Assembly (NCBI RefSeq): GCF_012927745.1
Contig: NZ_JABBKX010000013.1
Coordinates: forward strand, 1-64,000
DNA length: 64,000 bases
Direction: 5' to 3'
Source: Neoroseomonas marina
GTDB lineage: Bacteria > Pseudomonadota > Alphaproteobacteria > Acetobacterales > Acetobacteraceae
Shown here: piece by piece, positions 21,458-30,560 of the stretch
Position numbering within the stretch: the first letter of the stretch is position 1
Layout of the letters: each line of letters begins with the position of its first letter
Program-made: the position numbers and the translations under genes
The notes under the pieces: model-generated
What the model was told of the DNA's origin: nothing
The model's input: only the letters and a program-made list of their open reading frames with translations
The model's database searches: none

Positions 21458-22264
21458 ATGGATCAGCAGGGCGGCGAAGCCCGCCGCATCATCATCCATC
21501 GCCCCGAGGACTTCGAGGGCATGCGCAAGGCCGGACGCCTGGCCGCCGAGACGCTCGACATGATCGCCGAGCACATCCGTCCCGGCATCACCACGGGCGA
21601 GATCGACCGCATCTGCCACGACTTCATGGTCGCCCACGGCGCCGTGCCGGCGACGCTCGGCTATCGCGGCTACACCAAGTCGACCTGCACCTCGGTCAAT
21701 CACGTCGTCTGCCACGGCATCCCGGGCGACCGCGTGCTGGCCGACGGGGACATCGTGAACATCGACGTCACCGTCATCCTCGATGGCTGGTACGGCGACA
21801 CGAGCCGCATGTTCGTGGCCGGCACGCCCTCGACCAAGGCACGCCTGCTGATGGACGTGACCTACGAGGCGATGATGCGCGGCATCGCCGTCATCAAGCC
21901 CGGCGCGACGCTCGGGGATATCGGCCACGCCATCCAGACCTTCGTGGAACGGCATCGCTTCAGCGTGGTCCGCGACTTCTGCGGCCATGGCATCGGGCGC
22001 CATTTCCACGCCCCGCCGAACGTCCTGCACTACGGCCGCCCCGGCGAGGGCCCCAAGCTCAAGCCCGGCATGTTCTTCACCGTCGAGCCGATGGTGAATG
22101 CCGGCCGGCCGGAGGTGAAGATCCTCGACGACGGCTGGACCGCCGTCACGCGGGACCGCTCCCTCTCCGCCCAGTTCGAGCACATGGTCGGCGTCACCGA
22201 GACCGGCGTGGAGATCTTCACCCTCTCCCCCGCCGGCCAGCACCGCCCCTACCACCAGGGCTGA
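21458..22264 (+). CDS. map: Type I methionine aminopeptidase
   Basis: Removes the initiator methionine from nascent proteins. The ATG at 21458 gives 268 residues, matching the family. The five metal ligands are visible: two Asp in NIDVTVILDGWYGDTSRMF, His in GHGIGRHFH, Glu in FFTVEPM and Glu in QFEHMVGVT. There is no N-terminal SH3-binding or zinc-finger extension. The open frame continues upstream to 21260, but that part is noncoding in composition. It is followed by radC. Confidence 0.96.
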   Translation: MDQQGGEARRIIIHRPEDFEGMRKAGRLAAETLDMIAEHIRPGITTGEIDRICHDFMVAHGAVPATLGYRGYTKSTCTSVNHVVCHGIPGDRVLADGDIVNIDVTVILDGWYGDTSRMFVAGTPSTKARLLMDVTYEAMMRGIAVIKPGATLGDIGHAIQTFVERHRFSVVRDFCGHGIGRHFHAPPNVLHYGRPGEGPKLKPGMFFTVEPMVNAGRPEVKILDDGWTAVTRDRSLSAQFEHMVGVTETGVEIFTLSPAGQHRPYHQG

Positions 22265-22339
22265 CGAAACCCCTTCTCAACTATCGGTAGAATTCCCTAA
22301 CCTGCCCGCGGCCGGCGCCATTCGCCGGCGCGGGACAGC

Positions 22340-23098
22340 ATGGGCAGGAAGCCGGGGCTGGCCGAGGCATCGCCCGGCCTGCTCGCCATCATCGACAGCG
22401 ACGCCGCCAGCACGGCCGAGGCCGCACCGCCCGGCCATCTCGGCCATCGTGCCCGCATGCGCGCCAAGCTGCTGACCGCCGGCGCCGACGCGCTGCTCGA
22501 CCACGAACTGCTCGAGATGGTACTGTTCCTCGCCCTGCCGCGGCGGGACACCAAGCCGATCGCCCGCGCCCTGCTCGCCCGCTTCGGCTCCTTCGCCGGC
22601 GCCCTCGCCGCGCCGCCCCAGGAACTCGGCACCATCGAGGGCCTGGGCGAGGCCGGCATGGCCGCGCTCAAGACCGTCCAGGCCGCGGCGCTGCGCCTCG
22701 CGCGCGCCGAGGTCATCGACCGTCCCGTGCTGAACAACTGGGACCGCCTGCTCGCCTACCTGACCGCCGCGATCGCCCGCGAACGAATCGAACAGTTCCG
22801 CATCCTGTTCCTCGACACCCGCAACCGCCTGATCGCCGACGAGGCGCAAGCGCGCGGCACGGTGAACCACACGCCCGTCTACCCGCGGGAGGTCGTGAAG
22901 CGCGCCCTGGAACTGCAGGCGACGGCGCTGATCCTCGTCCACAACCACCCCTCGGGCGATCCGACACCCTCGCGCGCCGACCTCGAGATGACGCAGGAGA
23001 TCAAGGCGGCCGCGGGCAGCCTCGGCATCGTGCTGCACGACCACCTGATCGTGGGCAATGGCCGCCACGTCTCGTTCCGCCGCGAGGGCCTGCTCTGA
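22340..23098 (+). CDS. radC: RadC family protein (UPF0758, JAMM/MPN fold)
   Basis: 252 residues with a helix-hairpin-helix-like N-terminal half (LLDHELLEMVLFLALPRRDTKPIA and LGTIEGLGEAGMAAL) and a C-terminal MPN domain. The latter shows the JAMM metal site in LVHNHPSGDPTPSRAD (about residues 204-219) and the upstream Glu in YPREVVKRALEL. Despite the name, a DNA-repair role for RadC has not held up experimentally and its substrate is unknown. It follows map on the same strand. Confidence 0.92.
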   Translation: MGRKPGLAEASPGLLAIIDSDAASTAEAAPPGHLGHRARMRAKLLTAGADALLDHELLEMVLFLALPRRDTKPIARALLARFGSFAGALAAPPQELGTIEGLGEAGMAALKTVQAAALRLARAEVIDRPVLNNWDRLLAYLTAAIARERIEQFRILFLDTRNRLIADEAQARGTVNHTPVYPREVVKRALELQATALILVHNHPSGDPTPSRADLEMTQEIKAAAGSLGIVLHDHLIVGNGRHVSFRREGLL

Positions 23099-23173
23099 AG
23101 CACTTCGCGTCGGGACGCGGCGCGCACGCAGGTGCCGTTGACCGCAAGGCCCGCACATCGGCACCTTTCGCCC

Positions 23174-24118
23174 ATGCGCAACGCGACCCCCGTTCTCGTA
23201 CTGGCGGCAGCCCTCGCGGCCGGTTCCGCCGCGGCCCAGAAGCCGGGTGCGTCCGGGGGCTCGCTCGGCAACCTGCCGTCGCCCCCGCCGCCCCAGGCCT
23301 CACCAGGCTTCCGCCCCGGCCCCCAGGTCAACCTGCCGCGCGACAAGCCGCCGCCACTCGGCGCCACGCCGCGGCCCTTCGGGCAGGGCAACGACCGCCC
23401 GCCGGGGCCGGTCGCCTCCCTGCCGCGCGACAAGCCGCCGCCACTCGGCGCCGGACGCCCCGGCCCGCCGCGCCCCCCCGGCGAGCAGCGCCAGGTTTCC
23501 TCCGGCACCGGCTTCATCGTCGCGCCGCGCCAGATCATGACGAATCACCATGTGGCCGAAGGCTGCGCCGCGATGCGCGCACGGCTGAACTCCGGTCAGG
23601 AGATCGACGTCACCATCGTCGCCGTGGACGCCCAGCGCGACCTCGCGCTGCTGCGGGCCGAGGCGGATCCGGGACCGGCACTGATCTTCCGCCGGGCGAC
23701 CGACGTTCGTCGCGGCGAGAACGTCGTGACCTACGGCTTCCCCCTCGCCGGCCTGCTTTCCTCAGGCCCGACGCTGACCACGGGTGACGTCTCCGCCCTC
23801 GCCGGGCTCGGCGACAACCCGCGCCAGATCCAGATCAGCGCGCCGGTGCAGCAGGGCAATTCCGGCGGGCCGCTCCTCGACCTGCGGGGTCACGTCGTCG
23901 GCGTCATCGTCTCCAAGCTGAACGCGCAGCGCATCGCGCAGGCGACCGGCGACATCCCGCAGAACGTCAACTTCGCGGTGAAGCACACCGAGGCCGTCGA
24001 CTTCATGCGCGAACACGGCGTCCAGCCGGTCCTCGACGATGCCGGCACCGTGCGCACCGCCGCCGAGGTGGGCGAGCTCGCCCATGCCTCGACAGTCTTC
24101 CTGCGCTGCATGCGCTAG
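23174..24118 (+). CDS. Secreted trypsin-like serine protease with proline-rich linker
   Basis: The start at 23174 begins a signal peptide (residues 1-21, ending in GSAAAQ). A proline-rich linker (about 22-110) contains two copies of LPRDKPPPLGA, encoded by an exact 34-base direct repeat. A chymotrypsin-fold domain follows with the catalytic triad in ITNNHVAEG-like TNHHVAEG (His), DAQRDLALL (Asp) and QQGNSGGPLLD (Ser). This resembles DegP/HtrA proteases but has no PDZ domain. Likely periplasmic or cell-surface. The natural substrate cannot be inferred. Confidence 0.88.
   Translation: MRNATPVLVLAAALAAGSAAAQKPGASGGSLGNLPSPPPPQASPGFRPGPQVNLPRDKPPPLGATPRPFGQGNDRPPGPVASLPRDKPPPLGAGRPGPPRPPGEQRQVSSGTGFIVAPRQIMTNHHVAEGCAAMRARLNSGQEIDVTIVAVDAQRDLALLRAEADPGPALIFRRATDVRRGENVVTYGFPLAGLLSSGPTLTTGDVSALAGLGDNPRQIQISAPVQQGNSGGPLLDLRGHVVGVIVSKLNAQRIAQATGDIPQNVNFAVKHTEAVDFMREHGVQPVLDDAGTVRTAAEVGELAHASTVFLRCMR
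23332..23452 (+). repeat. Exact 34-bp direct repeat in the protease linker
   Basis: The 34 bases at 23332-23365 recur without a mismatch at 23419-23452, an 87-base period, in frame, encoding LPRDKPPPLGA twice. It looks like a recent in-frame duplication within a low-complexity linker. Confidence 0.85.
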
Positions 24119-24129
24119 GCCGAAGCGCC

Positions 24130-24711
24130 CTACCGACCGCGGACGGCGTGGATGGCGCCGGCGGCGAAGGCCGGCGCATCGGCCGGCGCCGGCGTCCGCG
24201 CGGCCATCGTCACCTGGATCTTCACGAAGCGCCCCTGCGCGCCGCCGACGCACAGCGTCCGCGCCACGGGCGCGCGACCGAAGGACCCTTCCATCCGCGC
24301 GCAGCGCAAGCCCGCATCGGTCAGCGTGACGCGCTCCCGCTCGGTCAGGCGACGGCCGGTGCGGCCCGCGGGTGCCTCCGTCACTTCCATCACCGCGGCC
24401 GACAGCTCGCGATCGATCTCGGGTGCGGACGCGTCCTCGGGCGCCGCGCGGCCGCGGGTCTCATAGACCAGCACGGTCGCGACCGCCGCGCGGTTCGCCG
24501 TCGCATAGTCCATCGACAGGATGGGTCCGGGGCGCTGGGCCGTCTCGCCCAGCACGAAGCCGGCAATCTCCCGCGGCATGCGCGCCTCGATCTCGTCGAG
24601 GGAAGGCCGCTGCGAATCCATCACGCCCGCACAGGCCGCCAACAACACACCCGCCGCGATCGCGGCGCTCCGGGCCAGGCGTCCCGCCAGGGGGCGGCCA
24701 GGGCGACGCAT
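24130..24711 (-). CDS. Putative lipoprotein, unknown function
   Basis: The start at 24711 gives a 193-residue precursor with a basic head, a hydrophobic stretch and the lipobox LLAAC (cysteine about residue 27), so a diacylated outer- or inner-membrane lipoprotein is likely. The mature part contains PREIAGFVLGETAQRPG and two cysteines (LRCARM and TLCVGG) that may pair. I do not recognise the family. Longer in-frame starts exist (24765, 24777) but would displace the lipobox. It is convergent with the protease gene. Confidence 0.7.
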   Translation of the reverse strand: MRRPGRPLAGRLARSAAIAAGVLLAACAGVMDSQRPSLDEIEARMPREIAGFVLGETAQRPGPILSMDYATANRAAVATVLVYETRGRAAPEDASAPEIDRELSAAVMEVTEAPAGRTGRRLTERERVTLTDAGLRCARMEGSFGRAPVARTLCVGGAQGRFVKIQVTMAARTPAPADAPAFAAGAIHAVRGR

Positions 24712-24847
24712 CCGCGCCGCCTCGGCCAGGGCGGGGCCTTCCGCCCCGTTCGCTCGCTGCCTCATGGGCGCAGACATAGCGCACCCGGCTGAGGAAGAAA
24801 CGTGGCGGGCCCGAGACACAACCAAGGCCGGGCCCGCCGGTCGCATC

Positions 24848-25666
24848 TCAGCTCGCCGGCCGGGGCCGCATGGCATCGCGGATGACGCCGGCCACGAGGG
24901 TGATGACGGAGGTGTATATGACCATCTGCATCACCGTTGCGCCGACCCACAGCCAGACCGGGAAGACGCCCGCGATGGCCGGCGCCAGGAACCCGAGCGG
25001 CAGGAACAGGTAGGCGTAGGCCTCGGGCACCTCGCTCGTCACCTGGTGCGTGCCTTCGTAGATCATGTTGAAGGCGACGTAGAGGATCACCAGCAGGCCG
25101 ACCCACGCGATCCAGCGATGCTTGTTGAGCAGGTTGGCGATCAGCGTCGCCGCCACGCCCATCAGCACGACCGAGAAGGCGAGCCCGACGATGAGGATGT
25201 AGGGATGGTCCTTCGCCGCGCCGGCCACCGCCAGCACGTTGTCGAGGCTCATCGAGACGTCGGCGACCAGGATCTGGGTGATCGCCTGCCGGAGCGTCTT
25301 GCGCGGCGCCCCGGGCGTCGCCTGTCCACCCAGCGCGGCCGCGCCCTCGTGCTGCTCGGTCGAATCCGCGTCGTCATGCCCGCCGTCGCGCAGCTCGCGA
25401 TACATCTTCCAGCAGACCCAGAGCAGCAGCACGCCGCCGGCCAGCACGATGCCGACGATCTGCAGCAGCTGCACCGTGATCGACGCGAAGGCGATGCGCA
25501 TCACGGTGGCCGCGATGATGCCCCAGAAGATCGCCTTCTTGCGCTGATCGACCGGCAGGCCGGCCGCAGCCATGCCGACGACGATCGCATTGTCGCCGGC
25601 GAGGACGACGTCGATGAACAGCACCATGGCGAGCGGCTGAAGCCACTCGGGCAGCATTTCCAACAT
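24848..25666 (-). CDS. TerC family integral membrane protein
   Basis: Polytopic membrane protein of the TerC/YjbE family, associated with manganese export or metalation of exported proteins. About seven hydrophobic segments are visible. Two family motifs, FIDVVLAGDNAIVVGMAA (about 17-34) and ADVSMSLDNVLAVAGAA (about 134-150), carry the paired acidic/Asn residues typical of metal transport. A His/Asp-rich cytoplasmic loop (GGHDDADSTEQHEG, about 94-107) could bind metal. I looked for a yybP-ykoY riboswitch upstream and could not support one. Confidence 0.9.
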   Translation of the reverse strand: MLEMLPEWLQPLAMVLFIDVVLAGDNAIVVGMAAAGLPVDQRKKAIFWGIIAATVMRIAFASITVQLLQIVGIVLAGGVLLLWVCWKMYRELRDGGHDDADSTEQHEGAAALGGQATPGAPRKTLRQAITQILVADVSMSLDNVLAVAGAAKDHPYILIVGLAFSVVLMGVAATLIANLLNKHRWIAWVGLLVILYVAFNMIYEGTHQVTSEVPEAYAYLFLPLGFLAPAIAGVFPVWLWVGATVMQMVIYTSVITLVAGVIRDAMRPRPAS

Positions 25667-25820
25667 TTGGTCTCAGCCCCGCAACGCGTTGCAAGAAGTT
25701 AATCCCAAGCGCAATACCGGGGCGCCCGGATACCCGCAACCCTCAATGCGGCCCCGGCTTGCGCCGCGACGCGGCAGGCCCCAAACCCCGCCCCGTCAGT
25801 CCCTCCCCGGAGCCGCCCGC

Positions 25821-27158
25821 ATGGTCCCGCGCTATTCCCGCCCGCAGATGGAGGCGATCTGGTCGCCCGCCACCCGCTACAAGATCTGGTTCGAGATCGA
25901 GGCCCTGGCCGCCGAGGCCATGGCCGACCTCGGCACTATCCCCGCCGAGGCGGCGCGCGCGATCCGGGACAAGGGCGCCCCCCGTGCGGCCGCGATCGGC
26001 GATGCCGAGGTCGCCCGCATCGACGAGATCGAGCGCGTCACCCGCCATGACGTCATCGCCTTCCTGACCTTCATGGCGGAGGGCATCGGGCCCGAGGCGC
26101 GCTTCATGCACCAGGGCATGACCTCGTCCGACGTGCTCGACACCTGCCTCGCGGTGCAGATGGCCCGCGCGGCGGACCTGCTGATTGCCGACATGGACGC
26201 GCTGCTCGCCGCCCTGAAGGCCCGGGCGATCGAGCACAAGACGACGCCGACCATCGGCCGCAGCCACGGCATCCATGCCGAGCCGACCACCTTCGGCCTC
26301 AAGCTGGCAGGCCATTACGCCGAGTTCATGCGCGGGCGCGAGCGCCTGGTCGCCGCGCGGCGGGAGATCGCGACCTGCGCCATCTCCGGCCCGGTCGGCA
26401 CCTTCGCCTCCGTGGACCCGCGCGTGGAGGCCTTCGTGGCCGAGAAGCTCGGCCTCGCGGTCGAGCCGGTCAGCACCCAGGTCATCCCCCGCGACCGCCA
26501 TGCCGCCTTCTTCTGCGCGCTCGCCGTCGTCGCCTCGGGCATCGAGCGCCTGGCGACCGAGGTCCGCCACCTGCAGCGCAGCGAAGTCCGGGAAGCCGAG
26601 GAATACTTCCACCCCGGCCAGAAGGGCTCCTCCGCGATGCCGCACAAGCGGAACCCGGTGCTGAGCGAGAACCTGACCGGCCTCGCGCGCCTGGTGCGCG
26701 GCTATGCCGTCCCCGCGCTCGAGAACGTCGCCCTGTGGCACGAGCGCGACATCAGCCATTCCTCGGTGGAGCGCGTCATCGCCCCCGACGCCACCATCGC
26801 GCTCGATTTCGCCCTGGCCCGGCTGACCGGCATGATGGAGAAGCTCACCATCTATCCCGCGCGCATGACCGCGAACCTCGAATCGCTCGGCGGCGTGGTG
26901 CACAGCCAGAAGGTGCTGCTGGCCCTCACCCAGGCGGGGATGAGCCGCGAGGACTCCTATGCCGCCGTGCAGCGCGCCGCGATGGCGACCTGGACCGCGC
27001 TCGGCACTCCGGACGGCCGTTCCTTCCGCGACAACCTGCTCGCCGACGCGACCGTCTCGGCCCTGCTGACGCCCGCGGCGCTCGACACCGCGATGGATCC
27101 GCGTCGGGACTTCGCGCAGGTCGACACGATCTTCCGCCGCGTCTTCGGCGACTCCTGA
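25821..27158 (+). CDS. purB: Adenylosuccinate lyase
   Basis: Catalyses two fumarate-releasing steps in purine synthesis (SAICAR to AICAR, and adenylosuccinate to AMP). The ATG at 25821, eight bases after GGAG, gives 445 residues beginning [15 protein letters not shown], a typical PurB start. The superfamily signature is [17 protein letters not shown] (about 270-286). The catalytic His regions TSSDVLDT and [11 protein letters not shown] are present. It opens the purine region, purC following about 1.3 kb downstream. Confidence 0.97.
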   Translation: MVPRYSRPQMEAIWSPATRYKIWFEIEALAAEAMADLGTIPAEAARAIRDKGAPRAAAIGDAEVARIDEIERVTRHDVIAFLTFMAEGIGPEARFMHQGMTSSDVLDTCLAVQMARAADLLIADMDALLAALKARAIEHKTTPTIGRSHGIHAEPTTFGLKLAGHYAEFMRGRERLVAARREIATCAISGPVGTFASVDPRVEAFVAEKLGLAVEPVSTQVIPRDRHAAFFCALAVVASGIERLATEVRHLQRSEVREAEEYFHPGQKGSSAMPHKRNPVLSENLTGLARLVRGYAVPALENVALWHERDISHSSVERVIAPDATIALDFALARLTGMMEKLTIYPARMTANLESLGGVVHSQKVLLALTQAGMSREDSYAAVQRAAMATWTALGTPDGRSFRDNLLADATVSALLTPAALDTAMDPRRDFAQVDTIFRRVFGDS

Positions 27159-27244
27159 GCATTGGTAAAGAAATTGTGAGAATCGCGCCGTCTTTCCGCC
27201 GCAAGGCGTTACTACAACGTCGAGCCTAAGGAGGAGGGACTCAC

Positions 27245-27571
27245 ATGCGCCCCCTGACGTTCGTCGGTACGGTCGCCATCGCCGCGATGGCCGGCCTTTT
27301 CGCCACCCAGGGCCAGGCCGTGGCCGACCCGCCCTGGCGTGGCGGTGGCGGCCCGCCCGGCCATGGCTGGGGCCACCCCGGCCGCGGTTGGGGCCCGCCC
27401 CCGCGCCCGGTCTACGTGGCGCCGCCGCCGGTCTACTACGCCCCGGCCCCGCGCGTGTACTACGCGCCGCCCCCGCCGGTGTATTACGCCCCGGCGCCGC
27501 GCTACTATTACTACGCGCCGCCGCCTGTCTATTACGGCCCGCCCGGCGTCTCGCTGAACTTCCGCTTCTGA
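27245..27571 (+). CDS. Secreted Pro/Tyr/Gly-rich low-complexity protein
   Basis: 108 residues with a signal peptide (about 1-27, ending QAVAD). A glycine/tryptophan segment (WRGGGGPPGHGWGHPGRGWG) follows, then repeats of the type PPPVYYAPAPR (about 56-97). It ends in NFRF, aromatic as in surface proteins. A strong AAGGAGGAG ribosome site lies eight bases before the ATG, so this is a real gene despite its composition. Likely an envelope or matrix-associated structural protein. It has no enzymatic motif. Confidence 0.75.
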   Translation: MRPLTFVGTVAIAAMAGLFATQGQAVADPPWRGGGGPPGHGWGHPGRGWGPPPRPVYVAPPPVYYAPAPRVYYAPPPPVYYAPAPRYYYYAPPPVYYGPPGVSLNFRF

Positions 27572-27612
27572 CCCCCATTGCCGGCGGGCGCGGGCGACCG
27601 CAGCCTGCCGGC

Positions 27613-28359
27613 ATGTGCACCGTCATCCTGCTGCGGCGGCCCGGCCATCCCTGGCCCCTGCTCCTCGCCGCCAATCGCGACGAACGCCTCGACCGCGCCT
27701 GGGATTCGCCGGCCCCGTGGTGGCCCGATCTTTCAGGCGTGACAGGCGGGCGGGACCGAACCGCCGGGGGGACGTGGATGGCCCTGGGTTCCACCGGCGT
27801 CGTCGCCGCCGTGTTGAATCGCCCCGGAAGCCTTGGCCCGGCGGCTGGCAAGCGATCCCGCGGCGACCTGCCCCTCGCCGCGGCCAGCGCCACGACCGCC
27901 GCCGCGGCCGCAGATGCCATCGCCGTCCTGCCCGCGGAGGACTGGCGCCCCTTCAACCTGGTGATTGCCGATTCGCAGGATGCCTACTTCATCCGCGGCC
28001 TGGGCATCGGGCGCCCGGAGATCCTGCCCCTCCCCGCCGGCCTCTCCATGGTCACGGCCCACGACCCGAACGACCTCACGAGCCCGCGAACACGCCGCCA
28101 CCTCCCGCGCTTCGCCGCCGCCCCGCCGCCCGATCCCGACGCGCCCGACTGGACCCTCTGGTCCACCCTCCTCGCCGACGACGCCTACGACCCCGCGACC
28201 GGCATCGCCGAAACCCTCAACGTCCCGCCCGTCAACGGTTTCGGCACCGTCTGCTCGAGCCTCATGGCCCTCGCCCCGGACGGCCGCCGCCACTGGCTCT
28301 TCTGCCCTGGCCGTCCCGGAGAGGCGCATTTCGCGCCCGTCCCGCTCCCCGCCGCCTGA
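27613..28359 (+). CDS. NRDE family protein (TANGO2-like)
   Basis: The start at 27613 gives [14 protein letters not shown], the family N-terminus with Cys2 as the first residue after Met, and then [10 protein letters not shown] (about 20-29), which holds the NRDE signature. 248 residues, the usual bacterial length. The fold is related to Ntn hydrolases, and eukaryotic TANGO2 has been linked to haem trafficking and lipid metabolism, but no bacterial reaction is established. It lies between the Tyr-rich protein gene and purC. Confidence 0.88.
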   Translation: MCTVILLRRPGHPWPLLLAANRDERLDRAWDSPAPWWPDLSGVTGGRDRTAGGTWMALGSTGVVAAVLNRPGSLGPAAGKRSRGDLPLAAASATTAAAAADAIAVLPAEDWRPFNLVIADSQDAYFIRGLGIGRPEILPLPAGLSMVTAHDPNDLTSPRTRRHLPRFAAAPPPDPDAPDWTLWSTLLADDAYDPATGIAETLNVPPVNGFGTVCSSLMALAPDGRRHWLFCPGRPGEAHFAPVPLPAA

Positions 28360-28471
28360 CGCACACCAGCCCTGGCCGGGGGGCAATGGCCCTCCCCGCC
28401 CACGCTTGCTATACGCCCCCGGACACACCGCCAGGCACCCCGGCCCGGCGGCCCGAGGGATTCCAACCGCC

Positions 28472-29236
28472 ATGGCACGTCGCCGACAGCTCTACGAAGG
28501 CAAGGCCAAGATCCTGTTCGAGGGCCCGGAACCCGGCACCCTCGTCCAGTACTTCAAGGACGACGCCACCGCCTTCAACGCGCAGAAGAAGGGCACCATC
28601 ACCGGCAAGGGCGTGCTCAACAACCGCATCAGCGAATACCTGATGACGCGGCTGACCGAGATCGGGATCCCGACCCACTTCATCCGCCGCCTCAACATGC
28701 GCGAGCAGCTGATCCGCGAAGTCGAGATCATCCCCCTCGAGGTCGTCGTCCGGAACGTCGCCGCCGGCTCGCTCGCCACCCGCCTCGGCATCCCCGAGGG
28801 CCAGCGCCTGCCGCGCTCGATCATCGAGTACTACTACAAGAACGATCAGCTCGGTGACCCGATGGTCGCCGAGGAACACATCACCTGCTTCGGCTGGGCC
28901 TCCACCCAGGACCTGGACGACATCGTCGCCCTGACGCTGCGCGTGAACGACTTCCTCACCGGCCTCCTCCTCGGCGTCGGCATCACCCTCGTCGACTTCA
29001 AGCTCGAATTCGGCCGGCTCTGGGAGAACGAGGAGATGCGCATCGTCCTCGCCGACGAGATCTCCCCCGACAATTGCCGCCTGTGGGACGCCAAGACCGG
29101 CGAGAAGATGGACAAGGACCGCTTCCGCCGCGACCTCGGCAAGGTCGAGGAAGGCTACCAGGAAGTCGCCCGCCGCCTCGGCATCCTGCCCGAGGCCGGC
29201 GCCCGCGACATGAAGGGCCCGGAGAGCATGCAATGA
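28472..29236 (+). CDS. purC: Phosphoribosylaminoimidazole-succinocarboxamide synthase (SAICAR synthetase)
   Basis: Joins aspartate to CAIR in de novo purine synthesis. The ATG at 28472 gives 254 residues starting [17 protein letters not shown]. Signatures are [18 protein letters not shown] (about 90-107) and [10 protein letters not shown] followed by [13 protein letters not shown] (about 170-203). It is upstream of purS and purQ on the same strand, separated from purS by 91 bases containing two palindromes. Confidence 0.97.
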   Translation: MARRRQLYEGKAKILFEGPEPGTLVQYFKDDATAFNAQKKGTITGKGVLNNRISEYLMTRLTEIGIPTHFIRRLNMREQLIREVEIIPLEVVVRNVAAGSLATRLGIPEGQRLPRSIIEYYYKNDQLGDPMVAEEHITCFGWASTQDLDDIVALTLRVNDFLTGLLLGVGITLVDFKLEFGRLWENEEMRIVLADEISPDNCRLWDAKTGEKMDKDRFRRDLGKVEEGYQEVARRLGILPEAGARDMKGPESMQ

Positions 29237-29287
29237 CCTCCGATCGTCGGAGGGCGGAGACGGCGCGCGGAGAGCGCGCTCTCCGCG
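29237..29287. other. Two adjacent palindromes between purC and purS
   Basis: CCTCCGA/TCGGAGG (29237-29253, TCG loop) begins directly after the purC stop codon. A perfect 22-base palindrome, CGCGGAGAGCG followed by its complement, covers 29266-29287. Neither is followed by a T-run. They could be mRNA-stabilising or attenuating structures that set PurC relative to PurS/PurQ levels, or a protein-binding operator. Confidence 0.5.
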
Positions 29288-29327
29288 TGGCGTCGAGCAC
29301 CGGAAACGTGAATCGGATGTCCCATCG

Positions 29328-29567
29328 ATGAAGGCGCGTGTCTATGTGATGCCCAAGGCCGGCGTCCTCGACCCCCAGGGCAAGGCCATCTCCCACGCCC
29401 TCGAAGGCCTCGGCTTCGCCGGCGTCAACGACGTCCGCGCCGGCAAGGTCATCGAGCTCGACCTGGCCGAGACCGACCCCGCGAAGGCGAAGTCCGCCGC
29501 CGAGGACATGGCCCGCAAGCTCCTCGCCAACACGGTGATCGAATCCTTCCGCGTCGAGCTCGCCTGA
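29328..29567 (+). CDS. purS: Phosphoribosylformylglycinamidine synthase subunit PurS
   Basis: Small structural subunit that bridges PurQ and the short form of PurL in FGAM synthase. 79 residues, starting KARVYVMPKAGVLDPQGKAI and ending in the VIESFRVELA strand, as in other PurS proteins. Its presence agrees with the short PurL at 35 kb, which lacks fused PurS and PurQ domains. It is followed two bases later by a small membrane protein gene and then purQ. Confidence 0.95.
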   Translation: MKARVYVMPKAGVLDPQGKAISHALEGLGFAGVNDVRAGKVIELDLAETDPAKAKSAAEDMARKLLANTVIESFRVELA

Positions 29568-29568
29568 C

Positions 29569-29796
29569 ATGATCAAGGCCAGCCTCGTCGCGATGATGGT
29601 GCTCACCTTCCTCATCGCGACCGGGCTGCGCTGGCGGGAAGACCGCCTCGCCACCTCGCGCCCCACCCCCCGCCTCGACATCATCACGCGCGGCAAGCGC
29701 ACGGTGAACCGCTGGGTCACCGCCGCCGCCATCGCCGCCGGCGCCACCATGATCGTCCTCGGCGGGATCCACTGGCTCCGCCTCGCCATCGGCTGA
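29569..29796 (+). CDS. Small two-helix membrane protein between purS and purQ
   Basis: 75 residues with two hydrophobic segments (about 4-19 and 50-72) joined by a basic loop ([12 protein letters not shown] and [10 protein letters not shown]). It starts one base after the purS stop and ends 16 bases before purQ, so it is almost certainly cotranscribed. I do not recognise the family. The position inside a cytoplasmic enzyme operon is unexpected. A membrane tether or a purely positional neighbour are both possible. Confidence 0.65.
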   Translation: MIKASLVAMMVLTFLIATGLRWREDRLATSRPTPRLDIITRGKRTVNRWVTAAAIAAGATMIVLGGIHWLRLAIG

Positions 29797-29812
29797 CCCC
29801 AGGAAGCACGCC

Positions 29813-30508
29813 ATGAAAGCCGCAATCGTCGTCTTCCCCGGCACCAACCGCGAACGCGACATGCGCATCGCGCTCAAGCGCGTCACCGGCCGCGACCCGC
29901 TGATGCTCTTCCACCGCGAGGAGTTGCCGAAAGGCCTCGACCTCGTCGTCCTCGCCGGCGGCTTCTCCTACGGGGACTACCTGCGCTGCGGCGCCATGGC
30001 TGCGCAGTCCCCCATCATGAAGGACATCAAGGACTTCGCCACGAAGGGCGGCCACATCCTCGGCGTCTGCAACGGCTTCCAGATCCTGATCGAGGCCGGC
30101 CTGCTGCCCGGCGGCCTGCTCCGCAACGCCTCGCTGCGCTTCCTGTCGATGGACTGCCACATGCGCGTCGAACGCGCCGGCACGGCGTTCACCTCCCGCT
30201 GGCAGAAGGGCGCCGTCTTCCGCGCGCCCATGGCCCATGGCGACGGCAACTACTTCGCCGACGACGCGACGCTCGACCGCCTGGAAGGCGAAGACCTGGT
30301 CGCCTTCCGCTACACCGACGAGAACGGCACCGTCACCGAAGCCGCCAACCGCAACGGCTCGGCCCGCAACATCGCGGGCATCCTCTCCCCCAACCTCCGC
30401 ATCTGCGGCCTGATGCCGCACCCGGAAGACCTGGTGGATCCGCTGATGGGCGGCACCGACGGCCTGCCCATGTTCGAAAGCCTGGCGGACACCTTCGTCT
30501 CCGCCTGA
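29813..30508 (+). CDS. purQ: Phosphoribosylformylglycinamidine synthase glutaminase subunit PurQ
   Basis: Class I glutamine amidotransferase that supplies ammonia to PurL. 231 residues with the nucleophile C86 in [11 protein letters not shown] and the triad His203 and Glu205 in MPHPED. Intact. In relatives purL usually follows directly. Here 4.5 kb of other genes separate them, including a second, diverged copy of this gene's last 267 bases at 32038-32298. Confidence 0.97.
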   Translation: MKAAIVVFPGTNRERDMRIALKRVTGRDPLMLFHREELPKGLDLVVLAGGFSYGDYLRCGAMAAQSPIMKDIKDFATKGGHILGVCNGFQILIEAGLLPGGLLRNASLRFLSMDCHMRVERAGTAFTSRWQKGAVFRAPMAHGDGNYFADDATLDRLEGEDLVAFRYTDENGTVTEAANRNGSARNIAGILSPNLRICGLMPHPEDLVDPLMGGTDGLPMFESLADTFVSA

Positions 30509-30524
30509 CGCCCCCAAAGGCGAC

Positions 30525-30552
30525 GGCGGGCCGCCCTCCCGGACAGCCCGCC
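30525..30552. terminator. Hairpin between convergent purQ and wrbA
   Basis: A 7-bp stem (GGCGGGC at 30525-30531, GCCCGCC at 30546-30552) with a 14-base loop lies between two convergent stop codons 53 bases apart. It may end both transcripts. No T-run is visible on either side, so this is a weak call. Confidence 0.35.
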
Positions 30553-30560
30553 CGCCCGGC

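Noticed and set aside
25667..25820. yybP-ykoY manganese riboswitch upstream of the TerC gene
   Set aside because: TerC genes often carry this element, but the conserved GGGGAGTAG-type core and paired stems are not visible. Only a partial CTGAGACC is seen just before the start.
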